64,000 nucleotides of DNA from Gordius sp. MW1 (Eukaryota; Nematomorpha; Gordioida; Gordea; Gordiidae), in assembly GCA_964036665.1 (NCBI GenBank), contig OZ038529.1:24686060-24750059 (forward strand). Reading direction: 5' to 3'. The notes under the pieces are model-generated. The model ran no database searches. It was not told the origin of the DNA and saw only the letters and a list, made by a program, of their open reading frames with translations. Shown piece by piece: positions 47,501-55,414 of the stretch. Position numbers and translations under genes: made by a program. Position 1 is the stretch's first letter. Each line of letters begins with the position of its first letter.

Positions 47501-50023
47501 TAACAAGAACAATCATAAGAGTCAAAAAAAACTCCGGGATTCTAACCCAAAAACTAGTTAAATTGCATAGCAATTAAAAGTAAACAACTTTTATTTATGT
47601 TTATTATATAACCTTGGTCAGCAGCCAGCGGACGGCCAAAAAGTCATAATAGCAATGGTAGAAACAGGAACAATCATAATAGTCAAAAAAACGAAAAAAA
47701 TAATTTCGATTCACATTTTGGCCAATGGTCATTTTTTTCATTGGTCAGCAGCCAGCGGACGGCCAAAAATTCTTATTATCAATGATAGTAACAAGAACAA
47801 TCATAAGAGTCAAAAAAACTCCGGGATTCTAACCCCAAAACTAGTTAAATTGCATAGCAATTAAAAAGTAAACAACTTTAATTTATGTTTATTATATAAC
47901 TAGTTAAATTGCATAGCATTAAAAGTAAACAACTTTTATCTATGTTTATTATATAACAAAAACTAGTTAAATTGCATAGCAATTAAAAGTAAACAACTTT
48001 TATTTATGTTTATTATTTAACTAGTTAAATTGCATAGCAATTAAAACAACTTTTATTTATGTTTATTATATAATAGATAATTTAACAAATCTTATATTAT
48101 AACACCGAGGGAGATAGAGATGAGGGGTGGGGCACCTCTCATGCATTAATTTAAAAAATAACACAGCGAGGGAGATAGAGATGAGGGGTGGGGCAACTCT
48201 TTCTCATGCATTAATTTAAAAAAGCGATAACCTAATATACCCAATGCAAATTGATAGGGAGGGTAACGGACGACGGACGGACGACGGACACCAAAAAACG
48301 AGCCCATAAATTGCATAGCAATTAATATTTTGTAATATTATAAACTTTTAAAGGCCGTTGGATATCGAAAGTTTACGACGCGTTGAAAGTTTTCCCGAGG
48401 CTAGAATCACTAAATTTGGAAGCCAATTCATAGCTAGCGTGACGTCTTTTTGCGAAAAACATTGTCTAACCACATCTCCACTGCCTCGACAACAATCCTT
48501 CCGCAAAAAAGTCACTTCAAACGCGACGTTTCATCTTATTTAAGAAATATTAATTTCAATTTGCAAATTAATTTTTAAACATGTTTCGATTTATATGGGG
48601 TAGGAGGTCTCCTTGGTTGGGTGTGATGATATAAGCGTATTACCATCAAATGCTCGAACCACTTACGTGGAGTTCATGTCGAACCATAGCCTAAACCTCG
48701 AAACTTTGGCCGAAAAACGGCAATGTACCAAATCAACCATAGTAAATCACGTGTGTGCCGCCATTAAAAAAGGGTTGCCCTATGAGGGATATATAGGATT
48801 AGCGCGATTAGGACTTACCAAAGATATCGAAGATTTAATCTGCAAAACTATTAGAGATCCTCCCATAAGTTCAAGTGAAACATTCTAGCTTAAATTTTTT
48901 TTATAAATTAAAGTTATTTATCAACTTGTAATTTCAAGACTCATTACCCTTTCCGGTTCAACACTTCATATTTAAATTTACCCAGCCCCTAGAGTGAAAT
49001 AACGTATGAATTTCAAATTTAAAAGCATTCAGCTATAAATTGATAGAATTTTAAAATAATTTGATCTAGCTAATATTATATACAAATTTTTAATTCCTTA
49101 TTGGTAAACCACAATAAATTACTTATTTTTTTATTCATATTTTCCATACAACTTTTTGCAAATATCGCTTTTAGATATTAGTCGTTTAGCGCCCATCAAA
49201 AATCTTTTGCCTCCGCACGTAACATACGATCAAATTAATCTCGTTATCGCACTGTTAGAAAAAAATTATGGCACAACTGGTGTTGGATTTACTTTGTCAA
49301 ATCCGCAAGATTCAACACAAGCGAAGCCCTCTCAAAATATTGCTAACGTTCTACACGATACATCAGTGGATGATTCTAAAGTTGAACAAGTCGGTTTAGG
49401 AAGCCAGTCTAAGGTAAAAGGAATTTTTATAAGAAAATTATAAATAATACAGATTTTATTACCGTAACTTAGGGTGTGTCTTAAAACGCGATTTTGAATC
49501 TAGATTAAAAAAGCGAATGCACGTTAAAACATAGCCGCGTCTTAATAAGAGCGTCACGCCATTTTTGATTTGTTTTTGTGTTTTTTCTCATAAAACAAAT
49601 ATTTATCCTTTAATTACGCTTACTAATGCATATTCACATGGTAAACGAAATTGTTAATTCCACGACATGTAAATCGCATATTTGGACAAAAAATATGGCG
49701 CTTTGAAGTTGAATCGTGTATTAAGACGGGGGTTTAGACATGTGTTATTAAAATGAATCTCCTATTATTATAAACGTCTCCTAATGATGAAAATATAATT
49801 ACTATGCATATATTTGCTTTAGGATTGGTGCGGAGAATCTCATGTTGTTATTACTGATTCGCCTAAACGTAAACTACCCGACTGGATGACAAGTTCAAAG
49901 AAAGACACCTGCCCAACTAGTTATAATCTTAGCAGTGATGAATTGAGTTCGATGCTAGATAGTGAATTTGATGAAGATGAATTAGCCACAAATACGACCA
50001 AAAAGAAAAAAATGTTTATATAA
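32588..50023 (+). CDS. WRN: WRN-type RecQ DNA helicase (helicase-RQC-HRDC, no exonuclease domain)
   Basis: ATP-dependent 3'-5' RecQ helicase of the Werner type, expected in the nucleus for replication-fork and recombination repair. Thirteen exons join in phase: 32588-32844, 32982-33139, 33467-33680, 34555-34823, 35247-35523, 42402-42599, 43588-43850, 44542-44776, 45186-45470, 48354-48510, 48604-48874, 49175-49413, 49823-50023; 3024 nt, 1007 aa. Seen in order: [11 protein letters not shown], Walker A AATGYGKS (47-54), DEAH (146-149) with [40 protein letters not shown], zinc-binding [10 protein letters not shown] and CCDNC, winged-helix [15 protein letters not shown] and WWKALG, an HRDC-like segment with [18 protein letters not shown], then [19 protein letters not shown] and the C-terminal [10 protein letters not shown] that matches the WRN tail RKRRLPVWF. 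The start at the helicase edge implies no DnaQ-like exonuclease; many invertebrates encode that separately. Intron 5 (6.9 kb) contains the EF-hand gene and several transposons. Exon 8/9 and 10/11 borders are the least certain. Confidence 0.93.
33885..34080. mobile_element. TAGTGTTGTAAAA-type hAT MITE, diverged, in WRN intron 3
   Basis: The left part has TAGTAGTATTGTAACG and TTTGTTTGGTCAACC; the right part has GACTAAAACCAAAGGTCG and CAGCCATTTTTACAATACTA. Same architecture as 45538-45733 but more eroded. Confidence 0.65.
34081..34413. mobile_element. GGCGTAACTAGG MITE with homopolymer ends, in WRN intron 3
   Basis: The left end ATAGGCGTAACTAGGATTTT is followed by a G run; the right end is CCCTCCCTACTCCAAT after a second G run at about 34365. 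AGAGTTC flanks it directly on both sides (34074-34080 and 34414-34420), one base short of a perfect 8-bp hAT duplication. The interior is AT-rich and non-coding. Confidence 0.7.
35656..35820. mobile_element. TAGTGTTGTAAAA-type hAT MITE in WRN intron 5
   Basis: TAGTGATGTAAAAACGGC on the left and GCCGTTTTTACGACAC on the right, with TTTGGTCGACC and TTTAGTCGACTAAAACCG inside. About 160 bp. Confidence 0.72.
36098..36265. mobile_element. CATGGGCGTAGCCA MITE in WRN intron 5
   Basis: Left end CATGGGCGTAGCCAGG, then GCGGCTGCCCCCTTTAAATCC, an AT-rich middle and CCCCTCCCTAAATC; right end GGAAACGCCCTTA is eroded. Non-coding. Confidence 0.7.
36460..38236 (+). mobile_element. piggyBac DNA transposon 2, degenerate, in WRN intron 5
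   Basis: Contains a plus-strand piggyBac transposase remnant. GTGTCGTATATATCATACC (from about 36769) and its inverted partner (to about 38102), plus a third relative at about 36405, form a three-copy subterminal repeat set. The right end is likely the TTAA at 38233-38236, preceded by a CCGGTCTTAATGGG word. The left end near TTAATGGCCCTTAGA (about 36463) is less certain because the third repeat copy lies outside it. Confidence 0.7.
36771..37861 (+). pseudogene. piggyBac transposase remnant
   Basis: A first open piece (36771-37538) carries an acidic N terminus ([14 protein letters not shown]) and a DDE_Tnp_1_7 N-terminal region ([22 protein letters not shown]). The second piece (37412-37861) continues in another frame with [14 protein letters not shown] and [19 protein letters not shown], the latter holding the first catalytic aspartate, then [18 protein letters not shown]. 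One frameshift near 37420 separates them. The C-terminal two-thirds of the catalytic core is missing. The frame is preceded directly by a stop, with no early ATG. Confidence 0.82.
38605..38718. mobile_element. CATGGGCGTAGC MITE remnant in WRN intron 5
   Basis: GAGGGGAGCAATAATGATT on the left and CCCCTCTCCACCACCGCTAC followed by GCCCATG on the right mark half of the family consensus. Non-coding. Confidence 0.6.
39168..39340. mobile_element. complete CATGGGCGTAGCCA MITE, 173 bp
   Basis: Perfect outer ends CATGGGCGTAGCCA and TGGCTACGCCCATG. The interior has the family words GAGGGGAGTGGG, GGGAGGGGCAAAATGATC, ATTTTGGATTTAGAGGGGG and CAGCCGCCTCTCCCTG. It sits about 450 bp downstream of the EF-hand gene's stop, inside WRN intron 5. 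Confidence 0.85.
39790..40743 (-). CDS. four-EF-hand, calmodulin-like calcium-binding protein (intronless)
   Basis: A 317-aa protein with four EF-hand loops of the calmodulin type: D39-E50 ([12 protein letters not shown]), D129-E140 ([12 protein letters not shown]), D202-E213 ([12 protein letters not shown]) and D238-E249 ([12 protein letters not shown]). The first three are canonical; the fourth has Asp where the central Gly is usual but keeps its ligands. Between loops 1 and 2, and between 2 and 3, lie charged linkers of about 80 and 60 residues, much longer than in calmodulin (about 149 aa). The C terminus is basic ([16 protein letters not shown]). It likely senses calcium; partners are unknown. 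Single exon, start at the only upstream ATG before the acidic N terminus. The gene lies wholly in WRN intron 5 on the opposite strand. Its coding bases are far GC-richer than the surroundings, supporting real selection. Plus-strand open frames here are shadows. Confidence 0.9.
   Translation of the reverse strand: MKSSRIQDDAYEPLKFDTNIADIPKERLKDIYEIFAVLDKDKDGSISLQEMGNLLKTLRLGAKEEENSSYAKEENPNEKFVETEQRKGKLGVVPKELRTALSTTDTPDISEKVGETKGSLEEKIMALADVDRNGTIDFEEFARLADRELPQNHDLRASFKRSHHNQRAQDQQPEPEREVMGAVDDGEKEYLALLQELFSAFDADGDGYIDAGEIRRVLEAIGIDASDSDLRHMMERADRDGNDRIDFDEFVRMNRDRDERRPSSTNVNTPLPDPQTSKKKTNQAGGLLDKARRFFDCRKLHLLKQQNPNTVIASPSH
40825..40832 (-). promoter_or_regulatory. possible TATA box of the EF-hand gene
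   Basis: On the minus strand this reads TATTTATA, about 85 nt upstream of the ATG at 40743. The spacing would place a start site about 50 nt before the ATG. AT-rich DNA makes chance matches common. Confidence 0.3.
41648..41796. mobile_element. CATGGGCTTAGCCA MITE in WRN intron 5
   Basis: CATGGGCTTAGCCAAGGGGGGC on the left, with GGGCTGCTGCCCCCCACTAAATCC, then AAATTGCTCCTCCCTAAATC and AATTCCAATGCCCC on the right. Confidence 0.7.
42610..42865. mobile_element. two stacked CATGGGC-type MITE remnants in WRN intron 6
   Basis: GGTGTAGTCAGGGGGTG and GGCGGTTACCCCCACCC open the segment. Two successive CCCCTCCC blocks (about 42716 and 42805) and a final GGCTATGCCCGTG show that the sequence is doubled. 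Starts within 15 nt of the exon 6 donor. Confidence 0.65.
43379..43414. mobile_element. 36-bp TIR-only relic of the TAGTGTTGTAAAA hAT MITE
   Basis: TAGTGTTGTAAAAACGGC is followed almost at once by the inverse end GGGTTTTTACAACACTA, with nothing left between. Flanks GCGCATAC and CCGCATAT match at 6 of 8 positions, as an old 8-bp duplication would. In WRN intron 6. Confidence 0.75.
43907..44243. mobile_element. 337-bp hAT MITE with TAGAGCCCTGCA ends in WRN intron 7
   Basis: Ends TAGAGCCCTGCA and TGCAGGGCTCTA are perfect inverses. TTGTTAAC (43899-43906) and TTGTTAAT (44244-44251) form an 8-bp target duplication with one change. GC-rich CCCGACCCGA words flank an AT-rich centre. The insertion falls wholly within the intron, so the exon 7-exon 8 join is intact. 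Confidence 0.88.
44779..44946. repeat. 100-bp-period tandem duplication in WRN intron 8
   Basis: 44779-44846 and 44879-44946 share AAATGAAAA-GAAATTTC, ATAATAGTGAACTC, ATTCTGAA and TTTATGATTTTTG in order. The first copy begins at the exon 8 donor. Confidence 0.75.
45538..45733. mobile_element. 196-bp hAT MITE, complete, perfect 8-bp duplication
   Basis: Ends TAGTGTTGTAAAAAGGGC and GCCGTTTTTACAACACTA. GTTATGGT stands on both sides (45530-45537 and 45734-45741) without a mismatch. The inner halves carry TTTGGTCGACC and TTTAGTCGACTAA in inverse order. It defines the family seen at 29208, 33885, 35656 and 43379. In WRN intron 9. Confidence 0.9.
45738..45880. repeat. two-copy 72-bp tandem repeat in WRN intron 9
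   Basis: Both copies contain GGTAGTATTtAGCGCA-type starts, TAGTGTGTAAAAAA, TTATCACT and GATGCCAACCTTATTCGTG. The first copy begins inside the target duplication of the preceding MITE. Confidence 0.75.
45990..48335. mobile_element. composite repeat element X1 (CCAAT-palindrome array) in WRN intron 9
   Basis: The left module has GAGCCTTCGGCCCTCGTGGG and a G-rich stretch, then TTTGCTATGCAATTTATGGGCG. It is followed by an array (46428-47760) of 11 units, each with GGCCAATGG, a T-rich spacer and CCATTGGTCAGCAGCC. Next come a 60-bp tandem repeat with GTTAAATTGCATAGCAATTA (47560-48075), two copies of GAGGGAGATAGAGATGAGGG, and a right edge ACGAGCCCATAAATTGCATAG. The same left and right modules bound X2 at 55415-57930, so the whole behaves as one family. 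All open frames inside (for example [20 protein letters not shown]) are translated repeats. It ends about 20 nt before the exon 10 acceptor. Confidence 0.7.
46428..47760. repeat. CCAATGG...CCATTGG satellite array with higher-order period
   Basis: Eleven monomers of about 105-130 bp each hold the hairpin-forming pair CCAATGG and CCATTGG about 10 bp apart. A group of about four monomers is repeated with a period near 452 bp: GGTCATCAGCCAGCACACGG recurs at 46553 and 47004, and CATCGGTCAGGAGCCAGCGG at 46870 and 47323. Confidence 0.85.
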
Positions 50024-50815
50024 TTTATAATGTTTTTATATAATAAATTATTTGCCTTGTGATAATACTTGTTTCTGATCGCGTTTTTGTGGAGCTAGCC
50101 AGACATCTCATTAAAAGTAGCCATAGATATAACCAATCAACGTAGGATTATATCAATGAAAGTTAGAACGTAACCTAGGCCTCTATTGTGTGTGTGTACA
50201 TGAAAACAAAATGTTTCATAATTATAAAATTTCCAAAATATAAAAAAGTATGCTTTATTTTTAGATTTTTTGGTTTGCTGGGAGCGTTTGTTATGTGATA
50301 GTAGCTTTTAATTTTTTGAAATTACATTAGAGTTTTAAAAATGAGTACCTTTTTGTTTGTTATTATATGCCCCAAGATGGCGCCTTACTTTCTAATTTTT
50401 TGGTATTTATTATTAGTCTATGGGTTAAACTTTAGCGTATTTTATTGACATACACGAGATTTTTAAAAAGCTACACTGAACATTTTAGGGCTGCACATTA
50501 AAAAAATTATGCATTTATAAGTGATTCAAAATTATAAACACTTAAATTGATGCATTAATAAAAGCAATTAATATACGATAGATAGAACTATTAATAATCA
50601 ATCCAATATCTCAATAATGTTAAGGTTATAGTCAGTAGGGCAAAATTTGTATAATTTGAACTTAATTGTTTTAAAATTATATACATTTGGTATATAATTA
50701 ATCGGTTTTTTAAAGACAATTATTTTAACCAATCCTTTCTTAAATAAATATTATCATGGTCTTATTAAATATTTTTAGAGATATTACTGAAGTCGGATTA
50801 TTTAACTTTGCTTAT
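50024..50815. other. WRN 3' UTR and AT-rich intergenic
   Basis: ATAATAAATTA at about 50040 is a likely poly(A) signal for WRN. The rest is AT-rich with no gene or clear repeat. CTTAT just before 50816 is the target duplication of gypsy B. Confidence 0.5.
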
Positions 50816-50993
50816 TGTTACCACAGGGAGTATTACTTAATACACGTTACAGGGATACTAAAATAGTAAGTGTCTAAATCGTGTATATCAAACGAATATA
50901 TAAGTTACAACCAATTAACGGTAATTTGATTGACAACACATCGGTAAATAACGTATCCCCGGAGGCACTTCGCACACCAATTACCTCTCTACA
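50816..50993 (-). repeat. 3' LTR of gypsy B
   Basis: 178 bp, TGTTACCACAGGGAG to CCTCTCTACA, matching 59032-59211. Preceded by CTTAT. Confidence 0.9.
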
Positions 50994-50999
50994 GTTCCC

Positions 51000-52553
51000 C
51001 CTTTTTCACAGACAAAATCTTTAAGGAATGCTGACCGTTTCCGACTACGCTGCGGGTATCTAGGTTCTTCTCTAGGCGTTCCTGACTGGTTTTGAATTTG
51101 TGCCCTTGTTCCCCGGTTGTGCATTTGTTCGCTTGGAGCATCTGTTCCCGCTTCCCTTTCTGATGGTATCCTCTGCGGCCACCCGTTCTCTTGTCCCAGT
51201 GTGGTCCAATCCAGGATTTTCCGTTTCCTTACTTGATCCACGTGTCGGTGGTGCTTTCTTCCCTGTGCCCATACATCGAACGACTACCGTGCTTGGCTTT
51301 TATCGTGCCTTCTACCCATTTGCTTGGTCCCAAAAACATGCGTACCCAAACCAAGTCTCCTACGTTGAACATCCGCTGGTTCCCGGTCTCTAACCATTGT
51401 TGTGGTACGGTTTCCCTCAATACTTCCCATTCGGTTCGCGTACGCCTTTTTAGCATCACTGCTGGGCTTTTATTTTTTTTTTTTTTTTTTTTTAAGTTAA
51501 AAATCTTTATTAGGTAAAATCTATATATATAAAAAATATAAAACACGATCAATAAATAAATAAATAAAAAGCGCGACTACTCTTCATCTTCATCGAGGGC
51601 CAGAGGCCAGGTGTCGGAAAATGCCTTATAATTGTATTTGGCAATTAAAATTCCTATTTTTTGGCGCAAAAGAAAACTTGCTGAGTATTTTCCTTCGGGA
51701 GATCTTTTTCCTATCAATTTAAAGAAGGCTAATGCCTGTTTGCCAAAAGTGGCGGAACATGAAGCCACGATAGGGATAAAAATTTTAGAAGAAATTATAT
51801 CACGGTATTTATGAGTTTTGCGTGCTTCCGCTAGAGCTAACGGGTCAGCGTTATTGTTAGAGGGTGCAAATACGTCGATGCAGGTAAAGTCCCAAGATAG
51901 GAACTTACCGTCATCCCATGGAATTGTGGATGTTCCATCGGGGCGCATTCTACCCTCAAGAGTGGGTTCTGATGGTTCGAGAATGGAAGGGAAGCCGGCT
52001 TTTAGTAAAGCGGTTTGAATCAAAAGGTTGATCTTTTGATGGCGAATGAAACGGAATTTGTTAAGTTTACAATGTATTCGGTTCGCATACGCCTTTTTAG
52101 CATCACTGCTGGGCTTTTATTTGTTGTGGGGTTTGTAGATCTGTAGTTTTCCAAAAATCTACTCAGCCCTACTTTCGACTCGTTTCTAATAATGGCTTCT
52201 TTAATTAATCGTCTGCCAAACCGTTAGACGCAGGATGGTAAGGGGCTGTCCATCGCTGATTAATCCCTCATCTTGCAAAAATTCTGTAATTCCTCCCCTC
52301 TGCGGGCCCTGATATTAACCATGGTGGATTTCCAAATTTAGCAAACGTTTCGGCAAGTTTTTTTTATAATGGTGGTCGATGTGGTGTCTTCTAATTTAAA
52401 CACCTCTACCCTATTGTCCACCATCACGGTATGACTTACCCTTGAGAGGACCCATGATATCGATATGTACTTGAACCCACGGTCTATGGCTAGGTTGACA
52501 CTATCAACGGTGCCTTCTTCGCCGCCGCGGCAGTGTAATTGCAATTCCGGCAC
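51000..52553 (-). pseudogene. gypsy B integrase region, eroded
   Basis: Downstream of the RNase H on the minus strand. Recognisable bits are VGDLVWVRMFLGPSKWVEGT (51490-51310, the C-terminal integrase module), and words with HTVMVDNRVEVF and CRGGEEGT near 52500. Part of the broken element, split by the LINE tail. Confidence 0.55.
51476..52075 (-). mobile_element. LINE 3' tail inserted in gypsy B, with a 47-bp target duplication
   Basis: A T run at the left edge and the AATAAA word just inside (minus strand) mark the poly(A) end. The open frame 52023-51577 (minus, 148 aa) carries LEGRMRPDG, LSWDFTCIDVFAPSN, ARKTHKYRDIISSKIFIPIV, ATFGKQALAFFKLIGKRSPE and LLRQKIGILIAKYN, a C-terminal domain known from non-LTR retrotransposons of aquatic invertebrates; I cannot name the clade. 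The bases 51429-51475 and 52076-52122, on either side, are a 47-bp direct repeat with one mismatch that belongs to gypsy B. This is a far longer target duplication than the 5-20 bp usual for LINEs. Confidence 0.82.
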
Positions 52554-52807
52554 CCTTTCGCTACCCTCAATAAGTCATCGTCGAGAGTAGGCCACTAGAT
52601 ATACTGCCACGCCACTTCCTGCATTCGCTTGATAGCCACGTGGTCCCTATGTAGTCTTTGGAGTACCGCTCCTCTTAACTTATCCGGAATTAATTTTCGT
52701 CGCTCTTTGTAAAATATTATGTTTTTTGCTTTATGTAACTTTGGCAGGTGTTTTTCGTAGGAGTGTTTTAGACTTTAAGTGACCATTGTGTTTTGTTTAC
52801 CTCTAAT

Positions 52808-53221
52808 CTACTCTTTTAACTGACGCAGCCCCGGATCGTCCAAGGTGTGTTGTCTCACTACGTCCAATGATATAAATGGATTTGTCGAGTCTTCTGGCAT
52901 TTCCTCGCTAACATGATACGCGTGTTCGTTCGGTTTTCTGGACAAGAAATCTGCCGTGTTTTCGGATTCCTTGTTGTACCTTGGTGGTGCTGATACTATG
53001 AGCGCCCATCTAGTTAGACGGGGTGACCATTGTTCCTTGCCCCTTTTGCTCTGATCAAATATATATACTAGCGGTCTATGATCCGTCATAATAGTAATGC
53101 TTCGTCCTTGTATATATTCATTGAACTTTTTTAGTCCATAGACCACAGCCAGCGCCTCCCGTTCGATCATTGAATATCGGCTTTCACTATCGTTTAACGC
53201 TCTTGAAGCATAGGCCACCAC
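52808..53221 (-). pseudogene. gypsy B RNase H region
   Basis: YSMIEREALAVVYGLKKF and ITIMTDHRPLVYIF are the Ty3/gypsy RNase H signature. It is followed by the NTADFLSRKP word typical of the domain end. Confidence 0.88.
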
Positions 53222-53289
53222 TCTCCAATTCTCACCTGGTGCTCGTTGCTGTAAGATGGCCCCTAACCCTGTACCAGAGGCGTCTACGA

Positions 53290-54369
53290 TCAGGCCAGTC
53301 TCTCAATCTCCATTAAAATATGCACGGGTGCTTTCGTAAGCGCGGACTTGATGGCTTCAAATGCGCCTTGTTGTTCTCCACCCCAGTGGTACGTCACGTT
53401 TTTTTTCATGAGTTTCTGAATCGGGTGCAAGATTTTGGCGTAGTCCTTAATGAACTTTGAAAAATATGCTGTTAACCCAAGGAACGATTTTATTTCATTT
53501 TTGTTTGTTAAATTTTTCCACTGCGTGACTAGTTCGGCTTTATTGTCGTTGATTTGAATCCCCTTGTTACTTATTACGTATCCCAAAAATGTTACTTCCT
53601 TCCACAAGATGCTCTTGGAAATGTTTGGCACGAACCCTCACTTTTGTAACATTTCTAGTACTTTGAGTAACCGCTCGTTGTAAATTTCTTCCGTGTCCCC
53701 TGCAATTAGTATATCGTCGATGTATACCCCTACCCCCTCCATGCCTCCTAATATTTGATCCATTGTTTTTGGAAAATAGCCACGGCACTTTAAGCCAAAA
53801 GGCATCCGGTTAACTTTATATAAGCCCTTGTGCGTGGAGATAGTCAATCATTGGCTCGCCTCTGAACCTAATTCAAGCTGTAGGTACGCTTTAGTTAGGT
53901 CCAACTTAGTAAAGCAACACGCGTTATCGAGTTACAACAAACCTTGTGCGTATTTATTTATCGTAAACCGGTAATCGATGCATAATCGTAGACTCCTATC
54001 GCTTTTTTTTATGGGTACCACTGGACTGGCCCATCTTGAGAAATCGTTTAGTTCTATTACCCCGTCTCTGACCCATTTATTCAGCTCTCCTACTTCTTTC
54101 TTCCACGCCATCGGCACCCGTGCGGGGATAAATACGGGATCTATGCCCTTTTTTAACGGTACTTCCACCGTTATTCCCTTGACTGCTTTTGGGAATTTGT
54201 TTAGCTGGCCATCCCATTGCTTCATCAAGTGCTGGATCGCGGACTTGGTATCCTTGGGTTTTTCCACGTAATTGACCGCGAACCGTTCCGCCGCAGCTCT
54301 CGACTTCCAACGTATTCGTCGCCAGATTTCGGGCTCGAATTCTTGAATCCAATCGATCCCGCACAACAA
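53290..54369 (-). pseudogene. gypsy B reverse transcriptase region
   Basis: In order: WASPVVPIKKSDRSLRLCID, NRMPFGLKC, then VYIDDILIAGDT (the catalytic YIDD box), and VTFLGYVISNKGI with FLGLTAYFSKFIKDYA in the connection segment. Part of the broken element. Confidence 0.88.
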
Positions 54370-54375
54370 CGGCGC

Positions 54376-54617
54376 CTAGCTACGTCTGCTAACAATAACG
54401 ACAGCTGTTTCCTCGTTTTCCCCATTCGGACATCGGCTTGCACCTTGGCTACTATCTTTATTTCCTCGTGGCCGTACTCGTACACCGTCGGGACGGGCTC
54501 CTTGTTGCGTGGGATCTCCTTCGCCCATCTTCGCGCCGGTATTATCGATACTGTAGCGCCGGTATCGAAGATGCATTGGAAAAACTCGTTATTAATATAT
54601 ATATCTACTGTTAACAC
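54376..54617 (-). pseudogene. gypsy B aspartic protease region
   Basis: FQCIFDTGATVSIIPARRW holds the DTGA active-site motif of retropepsin-like proteases, placed between gag and reverse transcriptase as expected. Confidence 0.8.
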
Positions 54618-54738
54618 ATCTGAAGCGTGGTGGGAATCCGGACCTGCCTAGGCTACGCTTCTCGTCTCGCCACTACGCTCCACCCCTCTTCAGACAAGTC
54701 CTGCAAGGTGCTTAGCCCCCTATTTATCGTCTCGGCCG

Positions 54739-55077
54739 TTACCGCCAGCTCGCGTAGACGGTCCCATATGATGTCGTTTTCTGCCAATCGCGAAATCCTA
54801 TAATGAATTGATCAGCAATTCTGTTTTGCAATTCTTCGTCCAAGTTGCAGCTGTTAGCTCCGGCCTTGAGTCTATTTGCGTACGAGTCTACCGTCTCTCC
54901 CTGGCCTTGTCGCACCTTTGAAAATTCATACTTTTTTACCCCCGCGCATGAATTCCTCTGGAATAATTCTCTTAGCCGATTTTTAGTTTCTTCGTATGTA
55001 ATTCCTGTCAAATCTTGGGGTCTATAGTCCTCGAATATTAATTGAAACGCCTCCCCCTCGAGGCTGGTTAGTAGCAC
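54739..55077 (-). pseudogene. gypsy B gag region
   Basis: LLTSLEGEAFQLIFEDY, TYEETKNRLRELF and KVRQGQGETVDSYANRLKAG match the Retrotrans_gag capsid region. The 3.8 kb DNA transposon 55115-58924 sits immediately upstream, inside the gag region. Confidence 0.78.
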
Positions 55078-55414
55078 AGCCGCTTTTTGTTCGTCTGTCT
55101 CGTGCTTATTCCCCGGGGTTTTTTTCAGGGGGGACGGGCATTTTCAAATACCCCCGTCCCGGAGAGTTTTGATTGAAGGAAGCATGAACTCGTATTCCAT
55201 CATGAAGTCATAAATTATATTAATAGGCTAAAATTGAAATTCAATAAATTATTTTAATTTGTCATTAAAAAAAATATAAAATTGGCGAAATTAAATTTTT
55301 TTACAAATCAGGTGGAATCGTTCATAGACATTATTTTTTAACATCTTTGAATCCTAATTTACTATCTTGAAAGTTACAAATTATCTTTAATTAAAAAATA
55401 TCAATAGGTAAATA

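Noticed and set aside
46277-47864. Overlapping open frames rich in [20 protein letters not shown]
   Set aside because: They follow the satellite units in all three frames and contain no domain; they are translated repeats.
46428-48075. CRISPR-like regular repeats
   Set aside because: The repeats are long, adjoining and lack unique spacers; the genome is eukaryotic. They are satellites.
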